A stretch of DNA of 64,000 bases, taken from the NCBI GenBank assembly GCA_023451735.1, contig JAEXYH010000046.1:1-64000 (forward strand), in the 5' to 3' direction. The stretch is from Pseudomonadota bacterium (lineage in GTDB: Bacteria; Pseudomonadota; Alphaproteobacteria; Rhizobiales; Rhizobiaceae). The position numbers and the translations under genes are program-made. Within the stretch, counting starts at the first letter, position 1, and the number at the start of each line of letters is the position of its first letter. Of the stretch, positions 34,194 through 42,662 are shown piece by piece. The notes under the pieces are model-generated. The model had not been told where the DNA came from, searched no databases, and was given only the letters and a program-made list of their open reading frames with translations.

Positions 34194-35345
34194 TCACCTG
34201 CGCTGCTGTGACAATTTCGGTTCCATCGGGTGGGAGGACCCGACGGGATGGTTCGAAGTCGCTTTCGCGAGTTTTTCCTTGCGCCCTCGGCTACCAGTCA
34301 GAAGCTGATAAACGGGCGGCATGATCCGCATGATGACGGCGTTGCTGATCACCAAGATGACAAGCGAGACAACAACCGAGCCGAAATAGAAGATCGGATA
34401 GGCTTCCGGCGCTCCGACACGGTTCCAGACCATCCACAGCATGACCAGCAGCGGATAATGGGCGCAGAAAATCCAGAAGCTCAGGCTGCCAGTCGCAGCC
34501 AGCCTTTTGCCGAGCCGGGTTTCGATCGCAAGCGCCGAGATCATCCAGACGCCGAAGGCACCGACGATCGACAGGATGTTGCGAGCGAGATCGACGCCCC
34601 AGGGGAAATTGGGCTGGCTGAGATAGATCACCAGCGACAATGCGAAGGCCGCGAGAAGCGTGGCGATCGAGCCCGGCCATGCAAAACGGTCCAGCGCCTT
34701 GAGATCCGCGGCACGCAACCCGAGAAACATGCCGAGCGCGAAGCTGAACAGGATCGAGCGCTTGATGACGATGGCGAAGCTGAGGTCCGGAATGACCGCC
34801 AGAACGAACAGGATCGAAAGCGTCGGGATCGCCGCGCGTCGCAGCAGGAACAAAAGGACCGGCGACAGCAGGATGCAAACGAACAGATCGCGCAGGAAAT
34901 AAAGCGGCACATTGGCCGGCAGGTCTTCGAGCGCAAAGGCATAGGTCAGCATTTCGCGCAACGAGGCCGTGATATCAGGGAAATAACCGACGCCGATGCC
35001 AACCCGCTGCAGGCCAAGTATCACCAGGAACAGGCCGAGGTTCCAGATCAGGAACGGCACGAGCACCGTCATCGCCTTGGACCGGACTACCTTGCCGTAG
35101 TCGAAGGATGCCGCACCTTTGCGCAGTAGAAGATAACCCGAGATCATGCTGAGGCACGGCACGCCGATACGAAACAGGCTGTCACCGAGAAAAACGCTCA
35201 GCCAGTTGAACCAGCCGGTCTCGGCAATCACCAGGTCGGCCGCCGGATCATGAGGCACATGCACGAAGACAATGCCGCAGATCAGCAGGATACGCATCAA
35301 ATTGATACGCGAGGATATGTTCTGATCAACAGTCAAACCAGTCAC
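34194..35345 (-). CDS. exoH: Succinoglycan succinyltransferase ExoH (acyltransferase 3)
   Basis: A 383-residue membrane acyltransferase with about ten hydrophobic helices. An early RINLMRILLICGIVFVHVPHD segment carries the conserved Arg and His of acyltransferase-3 proteins. It adds succinyl groups needed for symbiotic activity and for ExoK cleavage in Sinorhizobium. The start is uncertain: GTG at 35345 or TTG at 35336 behind GGGGTG. The upstream gap holds the phased GCC repeats at 35659-35697. Confidence 0.85.
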   Translation of the reverse strand: MTGLTVDQNISSRINLMRILLICGIVFVHVPHDPAADLVIAETGWFNWLSVFLGDSLFRIGVPCLSMISGYLLLRKGAASFDYGKVVRSKAMTVLVPFLIWNLGLFLVILGLQRVGIGVGYFPDITASLREMLTYAFALEDLPANVPLYFLRDLFVCILLSPVLLFLLRRAAIPTLSILFVLAVIPDLSFAIVIKRSILFSFALGMFLGLRAADLKALDRFAWPGSIATLLAAFALSLVIYLSQPNFPWGVDLARNILSIVGAFGVWMISALAIETRLGKRLAATGSLSFWIFCAHYPLLVMLWMVWNRVGAPEAYPIFYFGSVVVSLVILVISNAVIMRIMPPVYQLLTGSRGRKEKLAKATSNHPVGSSHPMEPKLSQQRR

Positions 35346-35785
35346 CCCTTTTGGGCAGCGCCTCCCGTCACCGCCATTTCAATCAGAGCAGACTTCAGCC
35401 CGCGTGAGTGAGAAGCATCACGTGAAGTTTCGGGTAAAATGTGGCAGCGCAGCAAATTTGGCAGGTGCGAAATCTAGCAGTAGGAGCTATTCGGCAGCCG
35501 CTCATTGGCTTTTGTCAGGCCGGAAGCATTGGCATACAGGGGCTTTACAGACAATTCTAATATAAAGATGCTGCATCGCAACATGAATTAAAATGAAAAA
35601 AACAATCACATTTTCTCGCGGGATCGTGCATCCAGCGTGAGAAGGCTAGACCAACCATGGCGAATTAAGGCGAAAACATGGCGAACATGGGGCAAAAGTG
35701 GTCGCTTGCCCGAATCGAGGGAAACCACTTGTCTGCAGCTATCCCAGCCGTTTGAAAAGCTATTCTCGGACTTGATTGCAATACG
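35346..35785. other. Intergenic region upstream of exoH
   Basis: AT-rich in its middle (about 35,480-35,600), it probably carries the exoHKLAMONP promoter. The phased repeat is at 35659-35697 and the exoV-side terminator lies just beyond. No ORF is convincing. Confidence 0.6.
35659..35697 (-). promoter_or_regulatory. Helically phased GCC repeat upstream of exoH
   Basis: On the plus strand GGCGAA begins at 35659, 35669 and 35680, and GGCAAA at 35691, so the period is 10-11 bases. Read on the minus strand toward exoH it begins TTTTGCCCCATGTTCGCC, matching 15 of 18 bases of the element upstream of exoY. Confidence 0.55.
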
Positions 35786-35815
35786 AAAACGGCCGGACGT
35801 TTTTGTCGCCCGGCC
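35786..35815 (-). terminator. Terminator after the pyruvyltransferase gene
   Basis: Minus-strand stem GGCCGGGCG with CGTCCGGCC (one G-T pair; 35815-35807 and 35799-35791), a seven-base loop, then GTTTT. It ends the GT2-Wzx-pyruvyltransferase transcript 55 bases after the stop, separating it from exoH. Confidence 0.7.
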
Positions 35816-35869
35816 ACGGTGGCAGAAAAGTTTAGCGCTTCATTTACCCTTGCGGGCGACGCCTCGCCG

Positions 35870-36898
35870 TCAAATGGCAGTCGCGCGGCTGAGAGCGGTC
35901 CGCTTGTCCAGAGCGTCCAACGCCTCGTCGATATTCGCCACCAGTTCCGCCCGATCACCGTTGGCAGTCTGCCAGGCATCGATGAACGTGCTGGTTTTGC
36001 CGTAGCTGTTGTCGAGTACACAATGGTCGGCATCGAGAAGCAGGCTCATGATATGCCCGTGCATGCGGTCGGTAATCACCTGCCGCGCGGAGCTCAGCAG
36101 CCGCACGCCGCGGTCAAAACGCTGCTGCGCCCGCTCGCGATAGGCCAGTTCCGTCATCTTTGCCCGCCCGCCGACATCGCCACGCAACAGACCCTTGATG
36201 ATGGCCGCCCGTTTCGTGCGCTTCTGGAAATCGGCTTCCTCCTGTTCCGGCCAGTCCGCCACGATCACGTTCGGGCGCGCCACGGCGCGGGACGTATCAT
36301 GTGCAGCGCCGACCTCCTGGTCGGCCCGCAGGTTGAGAAGCAGGTCATGGCTCGGCGCGAGGCGCTTCACGGGACCGATCCAGAAAGCCATGTCCGGGCA
36401 AAGCCGGACTTCGCACTGGAACCACTTCTTGGCGAATTCAAAGCTCTTCTTGTCGCGCACGAGCAGCTTGTAATTGCCGTGCTTTTCGATCGCACGCGCG
36501 GTGCTGTCGACGTTTTCCTGGCTCTTGAAATGGATCGTCTGCGGCATCTGGATGACCGGTCGGCCTGGATATTTTCCAAGAATATGCTCGCGAAATTCGC
36601 GGAAGCTCGGCCAGATGTCGCCGAAATTTCCGCCGCCATGCAGCAGGATCTGGCCATCACCGATGGCGGCCTGCATCCGGTCGTCGCTATGGGTGGGGAT
36701 TTCGCTGACGAAGCTTGGCTTCGATTTGACCCGATCGAAATAGGCGAGTTCCCCGAGCCAGATGGCGCTGTCACCGATATTGTAGTGGTTCGGGAAGTCC
36801 AGAAGCGCGTAACGCCCGGACAGATCGACCAGATCGGCGAGGTTCTCGTGGATCACGCCCTGAAGCCTCTTGATGGTGGCAGCACTCGTTTCCTGCAT
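35870..36898 (-). CDS. Polysaccharide pyruvyltransferase (ExoV role)
   Basis: A 342-residue ketal pyruvyltransferase family enzyme. NHYNIGDSAIWLGE near residue 37 is the family glycine motif. LLHGGGNFGDIWP, LVRDKKSFEFAKKW, and the late VITDRMHGHIMSLLL with the catalytic His-Arg area are all conserved. It would put pyruvate on the terminal side-chain sugar, the job of ExoV. Its N-terminus (NIGDSAIW) is closer to EpsI/EpsO-type enzymes than to the NFGDDLN type I recall for Sinorhizobium ExoV, and its place next to exoH differs, so I leave the symbol blank. AGGAGA precedes the ATG. Confidence 0.82.
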   Translation of the reverse strand: MQETSAATIKRLQGVIHENLADLVDLSGRYALLDFPNHYNIGDSAIWLGELAYFDRVKSKPSFVSEIPTHSDDRMQAAIGDGQILLHGGGNFGDIWPSFREFREHILGKYPGRPVIQMPQTIHFKSQENVDSTARAIEKHGNYKLLVRDKKSFEFAKKWFQCEVRLCPDMAFWIGPVKRLAPSHDLLLNLRADQEVGAAHDTSRAVARPNVIVADWPEQEEADFQKRTKRAAIIKGLLRGDVGGRAKMTELAYRERAQQRFDRGVRLLSSARQVITDRMHGHIMSLLLDADHCVLDNSYGKTSTFIDAWQTANGDRAELVANIDEALDALDKRTALSRATAI

Positions 36899-36938
36899 GG
36901 GATCTCCTTGACGGTACAGTCGTAATTCCGGGTTCGTT

Positions 36939-38441
36939 CTACTTTTGCGCCAGCAGGCGGAAGCGTGCAGGCAGCATAGACATGATCATGGCAAGATAGG
37001 GCCGGATCATCTTGAAGGCGAAAATCAGCATGAATGCGGCATAGATGATCCCGCCCAGCGCGATGCAGATGCCGGTGCCGAGCCATGCCGGCGTTACTGC
37101 CGCAAGAATGACCGGCTTGGCGAACCAGACGCAGATGGCCATGACCAGCGAACCGATAAACGGCATCGCGATCGCCTTCAGCGTTCCGATGGAATCGATA
37201 TGAGCAAAGCGTTTCAGCACATATTGCTGGTAGGGCATGGTCAGCCAGGCCCGCAAAGCATATCCGGCCGCAACAGCGATGATGCCGTAGGGCACCAGCA
37301 GCCAGGTCAACAGGATCGTCATGGCGAGTTGCAGCGCTGCAACCGAGAGAATGCTCTGCGCCTTGTTGACGGCGGCCAGCGCCGAGGAGGCGAAGACGTT
37401 CATCACGAAGGGCACCGCCATCATCACCAGAACGGTCGAGACATCGCCCGCATTGCCCCATTTGTCGCCGAACAGGAAGAGAATGAGCTGATCCGACAGC
37501 GCGCCGAAACCGAGAAGCAGCGGGAAGGTCCCGAGAGCCGCAAGCCCGACGATGCGGTTGTAGGCGTTACGGAAGCTCACCGGATCGGCTTGCAGCTTCG
37601 ACAGCGTCACCAACGCCACGCTGCCGATCGGCGAAAGGACGGCCTGCGAAATCAGCTCGATCAGCCGCCACGCAATCCGGTAGCGACCGACTTCCGTCGG
37701 CCCGAACCAGCGCGAGATGAAAATATCCTGCACGCGGGCAAGCATCATCCAAAGAATTTGGCTGACAACGAGGCTGACGCTGAACAGGAAGATCGAGCGG
37801 AAAATGGTGACGTTGAAGCGCAGCCTGGGGATCCAGCGATAGGACAGCCAGCCGAGAATGACGAGTACGATGCCGTTGACCGCCGTCTGCGCCACCAGCG
37901 ACCACACGCCCCAGCCGAGAAAGGCGGCCGCGACCGCCGTCAGACCGGAAAGAAGGCTGGCGGCAATGCTCTGGGCGGCAAGGCTTTTGTGGCCGAAATC
38001 GCGCGCCAGCCGGGCATTGTGGATGACGGCGAGCGACGACAGAGGCAGAAAAAGCGCCAGCCATTTGAGGATTTCCGCAACATTCGGATCGCGGACGAAT
38101 TCGCCATAGGCAGGTGCTGCAAAGAAGATGACGAGCCCAACCGAAACGCTGAAGGCAACCGAGGCCCAGAAGGCCGTATCCGCCAGTTCTTCGTCGAGTT
38201 CCAGCTGACGGGTCACCGCATCGCCAAGCCCCGCATAGGCGAGCACACGGCCGATCTCGACGAAAAGGCTGGCAAGCGCAAATGTGCCGAAATCCGCCGG
38301 CCCGAGAATACGCGCCAGGATGACGAAGATGACGAAGGTCGCGACCGTGCTCCACCCGACGCGAACAATCGACCATAAGATCGATGTCGCGGTTTTCTTT
38401 TTCAGGTCGCCACTGTCGACGGCGCTAGCATCCATGAACAT
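36939..38441 (-). CDS. exoT: Wzx-type oligosaccharide flippase ExoT
   Basis: A 500-residue polysaccharide transporter (PST family) with about 12-14 hydrophobic helices and the N-terminal family pattern SILWSIVRVGWSTVATFVIFVILARILGPADFG. It moves the completed lipid-linked repeat across the inner membrane for ExoQ to polymerise. It lies 40 bases upstream of the pyruvyltransferase in the same transcript. A second in-frame ATG at 38435 is an equally good start. The exoT name rests on cluster context. Confidence 0.85.
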   Translation of the reverse strand: MFMDASAVDSGDLKKKTATSILWSIVRVGWSTVATFVIFVILARILGPADFGTFALASLFVEIGRVLAYAGLGDAVTRQLELDEELADTAFWASVAFSVSVGLVIFFAAPAYGEFVRDPNVAEILKWLALFLPLSSLAVIHNARLARDFGHKSLAAQSIAASLLSGLTAVAAAFLGWGVWSLVAQTAVNGIVLVILGWLSYRWIPRLRFNVTIFRSIFLFSVSLVVSQILWMMLARVQDIFISRWFGPTEVGRYRIAWRLIELISQAVLSPIGSVALVTLSKLQADPVSFRNAYNRIVGLAALGTFPLLLGFGALSDQLILFLFGDKWGNAGDVSTVLVMMAVPFVMNVFASSALAAVNKAQSILSVAALQLAMTILLTWLLVPYGIIAVAAGYALRAWLTMPYQQYVLKRFAHIDSIGTLKAIAMPFIGSLVMAICVWFAKPVILAAVTPAWLGTGICIALGGIIYAAFMLIFAFKMIRPYLAMIMSMLPARFRLLAQK

Positions 38442-38528
38442 TCCAATCGATTAGAAAGCGGCGCAAACCGCCCCATATGCGTCTTGGCCCGCATGGCGTG
38501 GACCGTTTCCAGAGAATGTCCGGATCGT

Positions 38529-39446
38529 TTAAGAAGCCTGACCCGCGCGCCCGCTGCGCCAATAGGCCCAGAGCCCGGCAAAATTCTGCTTCACCGTGTT
38601 TCGATAGGTCAGTCCGAGCGCTGCATCGAGATTGCCTCCGCCGAAATATTCTTTCAGCGCCTGGCGTACATCCCAGCGGAACATGCCGCGCATGTTGGAA
38701 TCCCGCACGAACATGTACTTCGCGTAGAGCGCACCGTTTCCATAGGAATATCCGTCGAACAGCCGCTGCACGTCATCCATGCTGCGTCTGCCATGGAAAT
38801 GTTTGACGACGAGGCTGGGTATATATTCCACCTTGAAGCCTGCGCGGAAAGCCCGGTGGATATAGTCCGTATCCTCGCCAGACCGGAAAGTCGCGCCCGC
38901 GCCAAAACGGGTATCGAACAATCCGACCTTGTCTGCCAGCGCCTTCGGGAAGGCCATATTGCAGCCATGGATGAAACCGCCCGGATGATTGTAGTTGTTG
39001 AGGACCGCATGCTGCATGTCCGTCTTGATCGTGATCGGCAGATCGCGTTCATCGCCAAGATCGACGCGGCCGCCGCGCATGACGGGGGCCGCATCTTCGG
39101 CGAAAAGATCGGCGATGGTCGCAAAATAATCCGGCGAGACCTCGCAATCGTCATCCGTGAAAGCAAGAATACGTCCACGCGCGTTCTGGATGCCGGTATT
39201 ACGGGCATGGGAAAGCCCCGGACGGCTCTCGAAGAGCAGCGTCGTTGCGATCGGGGCGGTCTCGCTCCATCTGGCGACCACATCCGATGTTCCATCCGTG
39301 GATCCGTTATCGACGAAAATGAACTCGAGCTTGAGTTCATTGGCCCGCAGGGCAGCAACGGAAATGGCCCGCAGGCAGCTGTCGAGACCATAGGCTCGAT
39401 TTCGCGAAGAAATGATGAGGCTTATATCGACAACCTCGGACGTCAT
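38529..39446 (-). CDS. Extra GT2 glycosyltransferase in the exo cluster
   Basis: A 305-residue GT2 enzyme: ISLIISSRNRAYGLDSCLRAI, FIFVDNGSTDGTSD, LAFTDDDCEVSPDYF (metal motif) and RSGEDTDYIHRAFRAGF (catalytic ED). I chose MTSEVVDISL at 39446 behind GAAGGGAA; ATG 39464 and the upstream frame are less likely. All seven standard succinoglycan transferases are accounted for elsewhere in the cluster, so this enzyme has no assigned step. It is the first gene of a three-gene unit with the flippase and the pyruvyltransferase. Confidence 0.85.
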   Translation of the reverse strand: MTSEVVDISLIISSRNRAYGLDSCLRAISVAALRANELKLEFIFVDNGSTDGTSDVVARWSETAPIATTLLFESRPGLSHARNTGIQNARGRILAFTDDDCEVSPDYFATIADLFAEDAAPVMRGGRVDLGDERDLPITIKTDMQHAVLNNYNHPGGFIHGCNMAFPKALADKVGLFDTRFGAGATFRSGEDTDYIHRAFRAGFKVEYIPSLVVKHFHGRRSMDDVQRLFDGYSYGNGALYAKYMFVRDSNMRGMFRWDVRQALKEYFGGGNLDAALGLTYRNTVKQNFAGLWAYWRSGRAGQAS

Positions 39447-40202
39447 CCTGTTCCCTTCAACCATTAAGCGAAAGAAGCGGCGCGCCGCCACTTCTCGACC
39501 AAGAAACATTTTGCACTGCAGCAAATCATGAAAACACTCAGGGATGCAATTGGGGTATTTTCATGATTGCTGCTCACAGATAGAGCAGCTTTGGTGTTGG
39601 AACATCACCAGCGGCGGATATTTTGCATACCCGTCTTTCTTGTCGGAAAAATGATAGCGTGACGCATTAATCCACTGTTTCCAGGGAAAACTCCTGCCCT
39701 TGGAGCACATAACCCGATACGAGCGAACGCTCAAAACGACGTAAATCTCACTGTTTTGCCGTATTTACCCTTCTAAAATTGGTGCGGCGCCCAAGATTAA
39801 CTTCGCGGCCCTGCGTCTTCTCCGCCGCAACACGACTATCGTATTTGCGGCATAGGTCAGGACGGCTTTCGCACCGATCAGCACGAATCGCCGGCCGTAA
39901 ATCAGATCGGACTGCAAGAAATCGGTCCGTTTCCTCACAATTTGGAAAGGTCCGCTGGTTGTAAAAATGCATCTGTTCGAGCCTCCGAAACCGCTTCGGA
40001 AGCCGACCGCGGCAGTTGCACATACTGTCCGCTTCAACAGATAAGCTGCGTCTCCTGAGGCGCAGGTGCACTTGCCCTCATTCGTGTTCCTTGCGCCGGG
40101 CTATTTGTCCGCTCGCAGCCTTTCGACACGGAGCTCCCCTCTCATCAGGAAAGATGGACAGCCGCCAAGCTCACATTCCAGAAATGCTAAGGAATTAAAA
40201 AC
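39447..40202. other. Long intergenic region between the extra GT2 gene and exoW
   Basis: 756 bases with stop codons in all useful frames except short, arginine-rich reading frames that lack ribosome sites. It presumably holds divergent promoters. A partial copy of the GCC element, TTTTGCCGTATTTACCC, lies at 39754-39770, oriented toward exoW. Base composition is lower in GC than neighbouring genes between about 39,530 and 39,780. Confidence 0.6.
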
Positions 40203-41171
40203 ATGGCTAGTTTTACCGTCGTCATTCCGTTCTACCAACGGAAAAAAGGTATTTTGTCCCGCGCGTTGAAATCGATATTCGCGCAGAGTTTTCAGGATTT
40301 CGACATCGTCATCGTCGACGACCAGTCCCCGTTTCCAGCTGAAACGGAATTGCGCGACATTCCCGCTGAATGGAAAGCGAAAATCCGCGTTATCCAGCAG
40401 GAAAATGGCGGACCGGGCGCGGCCCGCAATACAGGTCTCGACGCCGTTCCAAGCGATACCAGTTTCGTCGCCCTGCTCGATTCCGACGACATGTGGCGGC
40501 CTGATCACCTCAAGAATGCCCACGACTCCATGACGCGTTTCGAAGCCGACTGCTATTTCGCGTCGATGCAGGAAAGCGAGGAATTCTATTACCATTTCGG
40601 CATGGCGAAGCTTGCCGAAACCGAGGATGGCAAGACGCTGGAAGAAAAACCTCTCCTGCTCGAAATCCCCAATCTCGCCAGCGTGATGCTGAAGGACTGG
40701 GCCTTTCTGCACTTGAGCTGCATGGTAATCTCCCGGCCGGTCTTCGAAACGGTGAGGTTTGATCCCGTCTTGCGACTGGCAGCCGAAGACGTGCTGTTTT
40801 TTGCCGATTGCATTTTGAAATCGGAACGCACGGTGCTGTGCGACACGCCCGGCGCGGCGCGCGGCATGGGCGTCAACATCTTTCACGGCATCGACAACCA
40901 GTCGCCGGAATTCCTCCAGCAGCAGTTCAATACGCTGGTGGCACTCGACACGCTGGAAACGCGCTTCGAGAACAGGCCGGAGGACGTCGCCTCGATCACC
41001 ACCTACAAGAACATGGCGAGACGACAGGCCCTCTGGAGCCAGGCAGGACGGTTGAAGCGCCGCCAGTCACCGGATTTCGGCACATTAGCCCGCTGGGTCA
41101 TGCGCGATCCGGCAATCCTTGGCGCCGCCGTCAAACTCGGCGCTGGCAAGCTAGATGGGCGGCGCGGGTAA
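40203..41171 (+). CDS. exoW: Succinoglycan beta-1,3-glucosyltransferase ExoW
   Basis: A 322-residue GT2 enzyme adding the final glucose of the side chain. FTVVIPFYQRKKGILSRALKSIFAQSFQDFDIVIVDDQSPFP, ENGGPGAARNTGLD, VALLDSDDMW (metal motif) and LAAEDVLFFADC agree closely with my recollection of Sinorhizobium ExoW. AAGGA precedes the ATG at 40203. It is plus-strand and isolated, convergent with exoU, unlike the exoTWV order of Sinorhizobium, so it has its own promoter in the 756-base gap. Confidence 0.9.
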   Translation: MASFTVVIPFYQRKKGILSRALKSIFAQSFQDFDIVIVDDQSPFPAETELRDIPAEWKAKIRVIQQENGGPGAARNTGLDAVPSDTSFVALLDSDDMWRPDHLKNAHDSMTRFEADCYFASMQESEEFYYHFGMAKLAETEDGKTLEEKPLLLEIPNLASVMLKDWAFLHLSCMVISRPVFETVRFDPVLRLAAEDVLFFADCILKSERTVLCDTPGAARGMGVNIFHGIDNQSPEFLQQQFNTLVALDTLETRFENRPEDVASITTYKNMARRQALWSQAGRLKRRQSPDFGTLARWVMRDPAILGAAVKLGAGKLDGRRG

Positions 41172-41216
41172 AACCTGCCCGTCGCAGCTGCGTCAATTCA
41201 CGCGATGAGGCGGTAA

Positions 41217-41237
41217 GGCGGGTGGAGGTCACCCGCC
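41217..41237. terminator. Hairpin between exoW and exoU
   Basis: GGCGGGTG (41217-41224), five-base loop, CACCCGCC (41230-41237), between two convergent genes; no T-run. Confidence 0.5.
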
Positions 41238-41241
41238 ATCA

Positions 41242-42252
41242 TCAACTCTGGCCCGCCACGGGTACACCGGTCAGCAGATAACGAGGCGTCGTGGGCAGCG
41301 AGGCTGCCGACGTGTTCTTGTTGCGTCGAAGAGCATCGTATTTGTCAAAGAAGATACCGGTGACAACAGCCGGAAGGGCATCCGGACGTGACATCATATG
41401 CCGGATCGCGCCGCCTTTGCCCGATTGCCGTTTCACATCAAGGAATTCGCGCAACTCATAACGCGCTTTGATGTGATCGCGATGGTGTGTGATCACCGCA
41501 CGCGCATCCGAAGGCAGAGACATGGCGGCAAGAATGGCATTGTCTGCTTCGTAAAGCCGCCTCAGGTCCTCGGTGCGATGCCGGCTGCTGAGTGAGTCTC
41601 CCCGCACCACGGCACCGTAACCGCAGTGTTCGATCACCTTGTAACGCGCCCCGAAGGCCAGAGCTCGTACATAGAAGTCGTAATCCTCGCCCAGCCGCAA
41701 TTGCTCGTCGTAGCGCAACTGGTGGGCTTGAAGAAAGGCGCGGCGCATGACCGGCTTGAGGAAACCCGTTTCGCCTCTCGGCTTGCCACGCTTCGAAATA
41801 TTGCCCTCGACGAACTGGACCAGAGACAGATCCCGCGCGCGCGACTGGAAGCGTGTCGGCGATGCAAGCGCCGCCGGATCGGCCACGAAGGCAATATTGT
41901 CGGCAATAAAATCCCAGCCGCTTTCGGCAAGCATGGGCGCGAAACGGTCAGGAAAGAAAAAATCGTCCGCGTCGAGAATGGCAATCAGCGGCGCACTGGA
42001 CTGCGCGATTGCCGCGTTCCTGGCTGCCGACGGCCCCTGGTTCTTTTCGAAGGAAATGATCTTCAGGCGCCCGCTTCCGTCATCCGCTGCAAACGCCGCA
42101 TGATCGGTGCCGTCGCTGGATCCGTCATCGACGACGACGACTTCGGAGACGACCCTCTCGCGAAGAGCCGACGCCACAGCCAGGCCGATCGTATCCGAGG
42201 CATTCTTGGCTGCGATGATTACACAGATCGTTTCGTCAACGGCTTCCGCCAT
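41242..42252 (-). CDS. exoU: Succinoglycan beta-1,6-glucosyltransferase ExoU
   Basis: A 336-residue GT2 enzyme adding the sixth sugar of the repeat. ICVIIAAKNASDTIGLAVASAL, VVVVDDGSSDGT, AILDADDFFFPDRF, FVEGNISKRGKPRGETGFLKPVMRRAF and RLGEDYDFYVRAL match known ExoU strongly. I chose the ATG at 42252 because GGAGAAG lies before it; the GTG at 42276 is rejected. Upstream on the same strand is exoX-side sequence; downstream is the hairpin at 41217. Confidence 0.9.
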   Translation of the reverse strand: MAEAVDETICVIIAAKNASDTIGLAVASALRERVVSEVVVVDDGSSDGTDHAAFAADDGSGRLKIISFEKNQGPSAARNAAIAQSSAPLIAILDADDFFFPDRFAPMLAESGWDFIADNIAFVADPAALASPTRFQSRARDLSLVQFVEGNISKRGKPRGETGFLKPVMRRAFLQAHQLRYDEQLRLGEDYDFYVRALAFGARYKVIEHCGYGAVVRGDSLSSRHRTEDLRRLYEADNAILAAMSLPSDARAVITHHRDHIKARYELREFLDVKRQSGKGGAIRHMMSRPDALPAVVTGIFFDKYDALRRNKNTSAASLPTTPRYLLTGVPVAGQS

Positions 42253-42365
42253 AAGCTTCTCCATCGTCCGTCTCACCGCTTGAAAGGTGCAGACTTATGA
42301 ACTTAGGAAAATGGCAGCGATGTGAAAGAGCTAATTTTAGGGGCGGAAAAGTCGCAGGAACAGGC

Positions 42366-42662
42366 TCAATGGTCCTGGATATGTATTCTTGCCGGCGCTT
42401 CGGCGGTCAGGCTGTCGCGGCCGGAGGCATCCGGTCTCGACTTGGCAGGGCCTTCGGTGGAACGAGCGCTCTCCATCTGCGCCTTCTCGCGCCGTACCAG
42501 GTAAACGATCCCGATAAAATAACCGATCTGAAGTATTAGTGCGCAGAGAACGGTCTCTATGAATGCCGTCCAAAAGGAACCGGACATGACATACGCGGCG
42601 ACCGCAAACACGGCGAGAGTGCCTAACATGCTCACGAATACACGCGGTGCGTACATCATCAT
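42366..42662 (-). CDS. exoX: ExoX, inhibitor of exopolysaccharide synthesis
   Basis: A 98-residue membrane protein with two hydrophobic helices (about residues 8-28 and 35-55) and a polar C-terminal tail, the size and layout of ExoX/Psi. In Sinorhizobium ExoX lowers succinoglycan output by acting against ExoY after translation. GGGAGGA precedes three consecutive in-frame ATGs (42662, 42659, 42656); the actual start is one of these. It is divergent from exoY, sharing the long gap in between. Confidence 0.85.
   Translation of the reverse strand: MMMYAPRVFVSMLGTLAVFAVAAYVMSGSFWTAFIETVLCALILQIGYFIGIVYLVRREKAQMESARSTEGPAKSRPDASGRDSLTAEAPARIHIQDH

Noticed and set aside
36945..38378. Long plus-strand reading frame (477 codons) opposite exoT
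   Set aside because: Highly charged shadow of a membrane protein gene. Transmembrane genes often give such polar antisense frames.
39748..40071. Minus-strand frames of about 90-107 codons in the gap before exoW
   Set aside because: Arginine-rich, without ribosome sites or known domains; the region fits a regulatory gap better.
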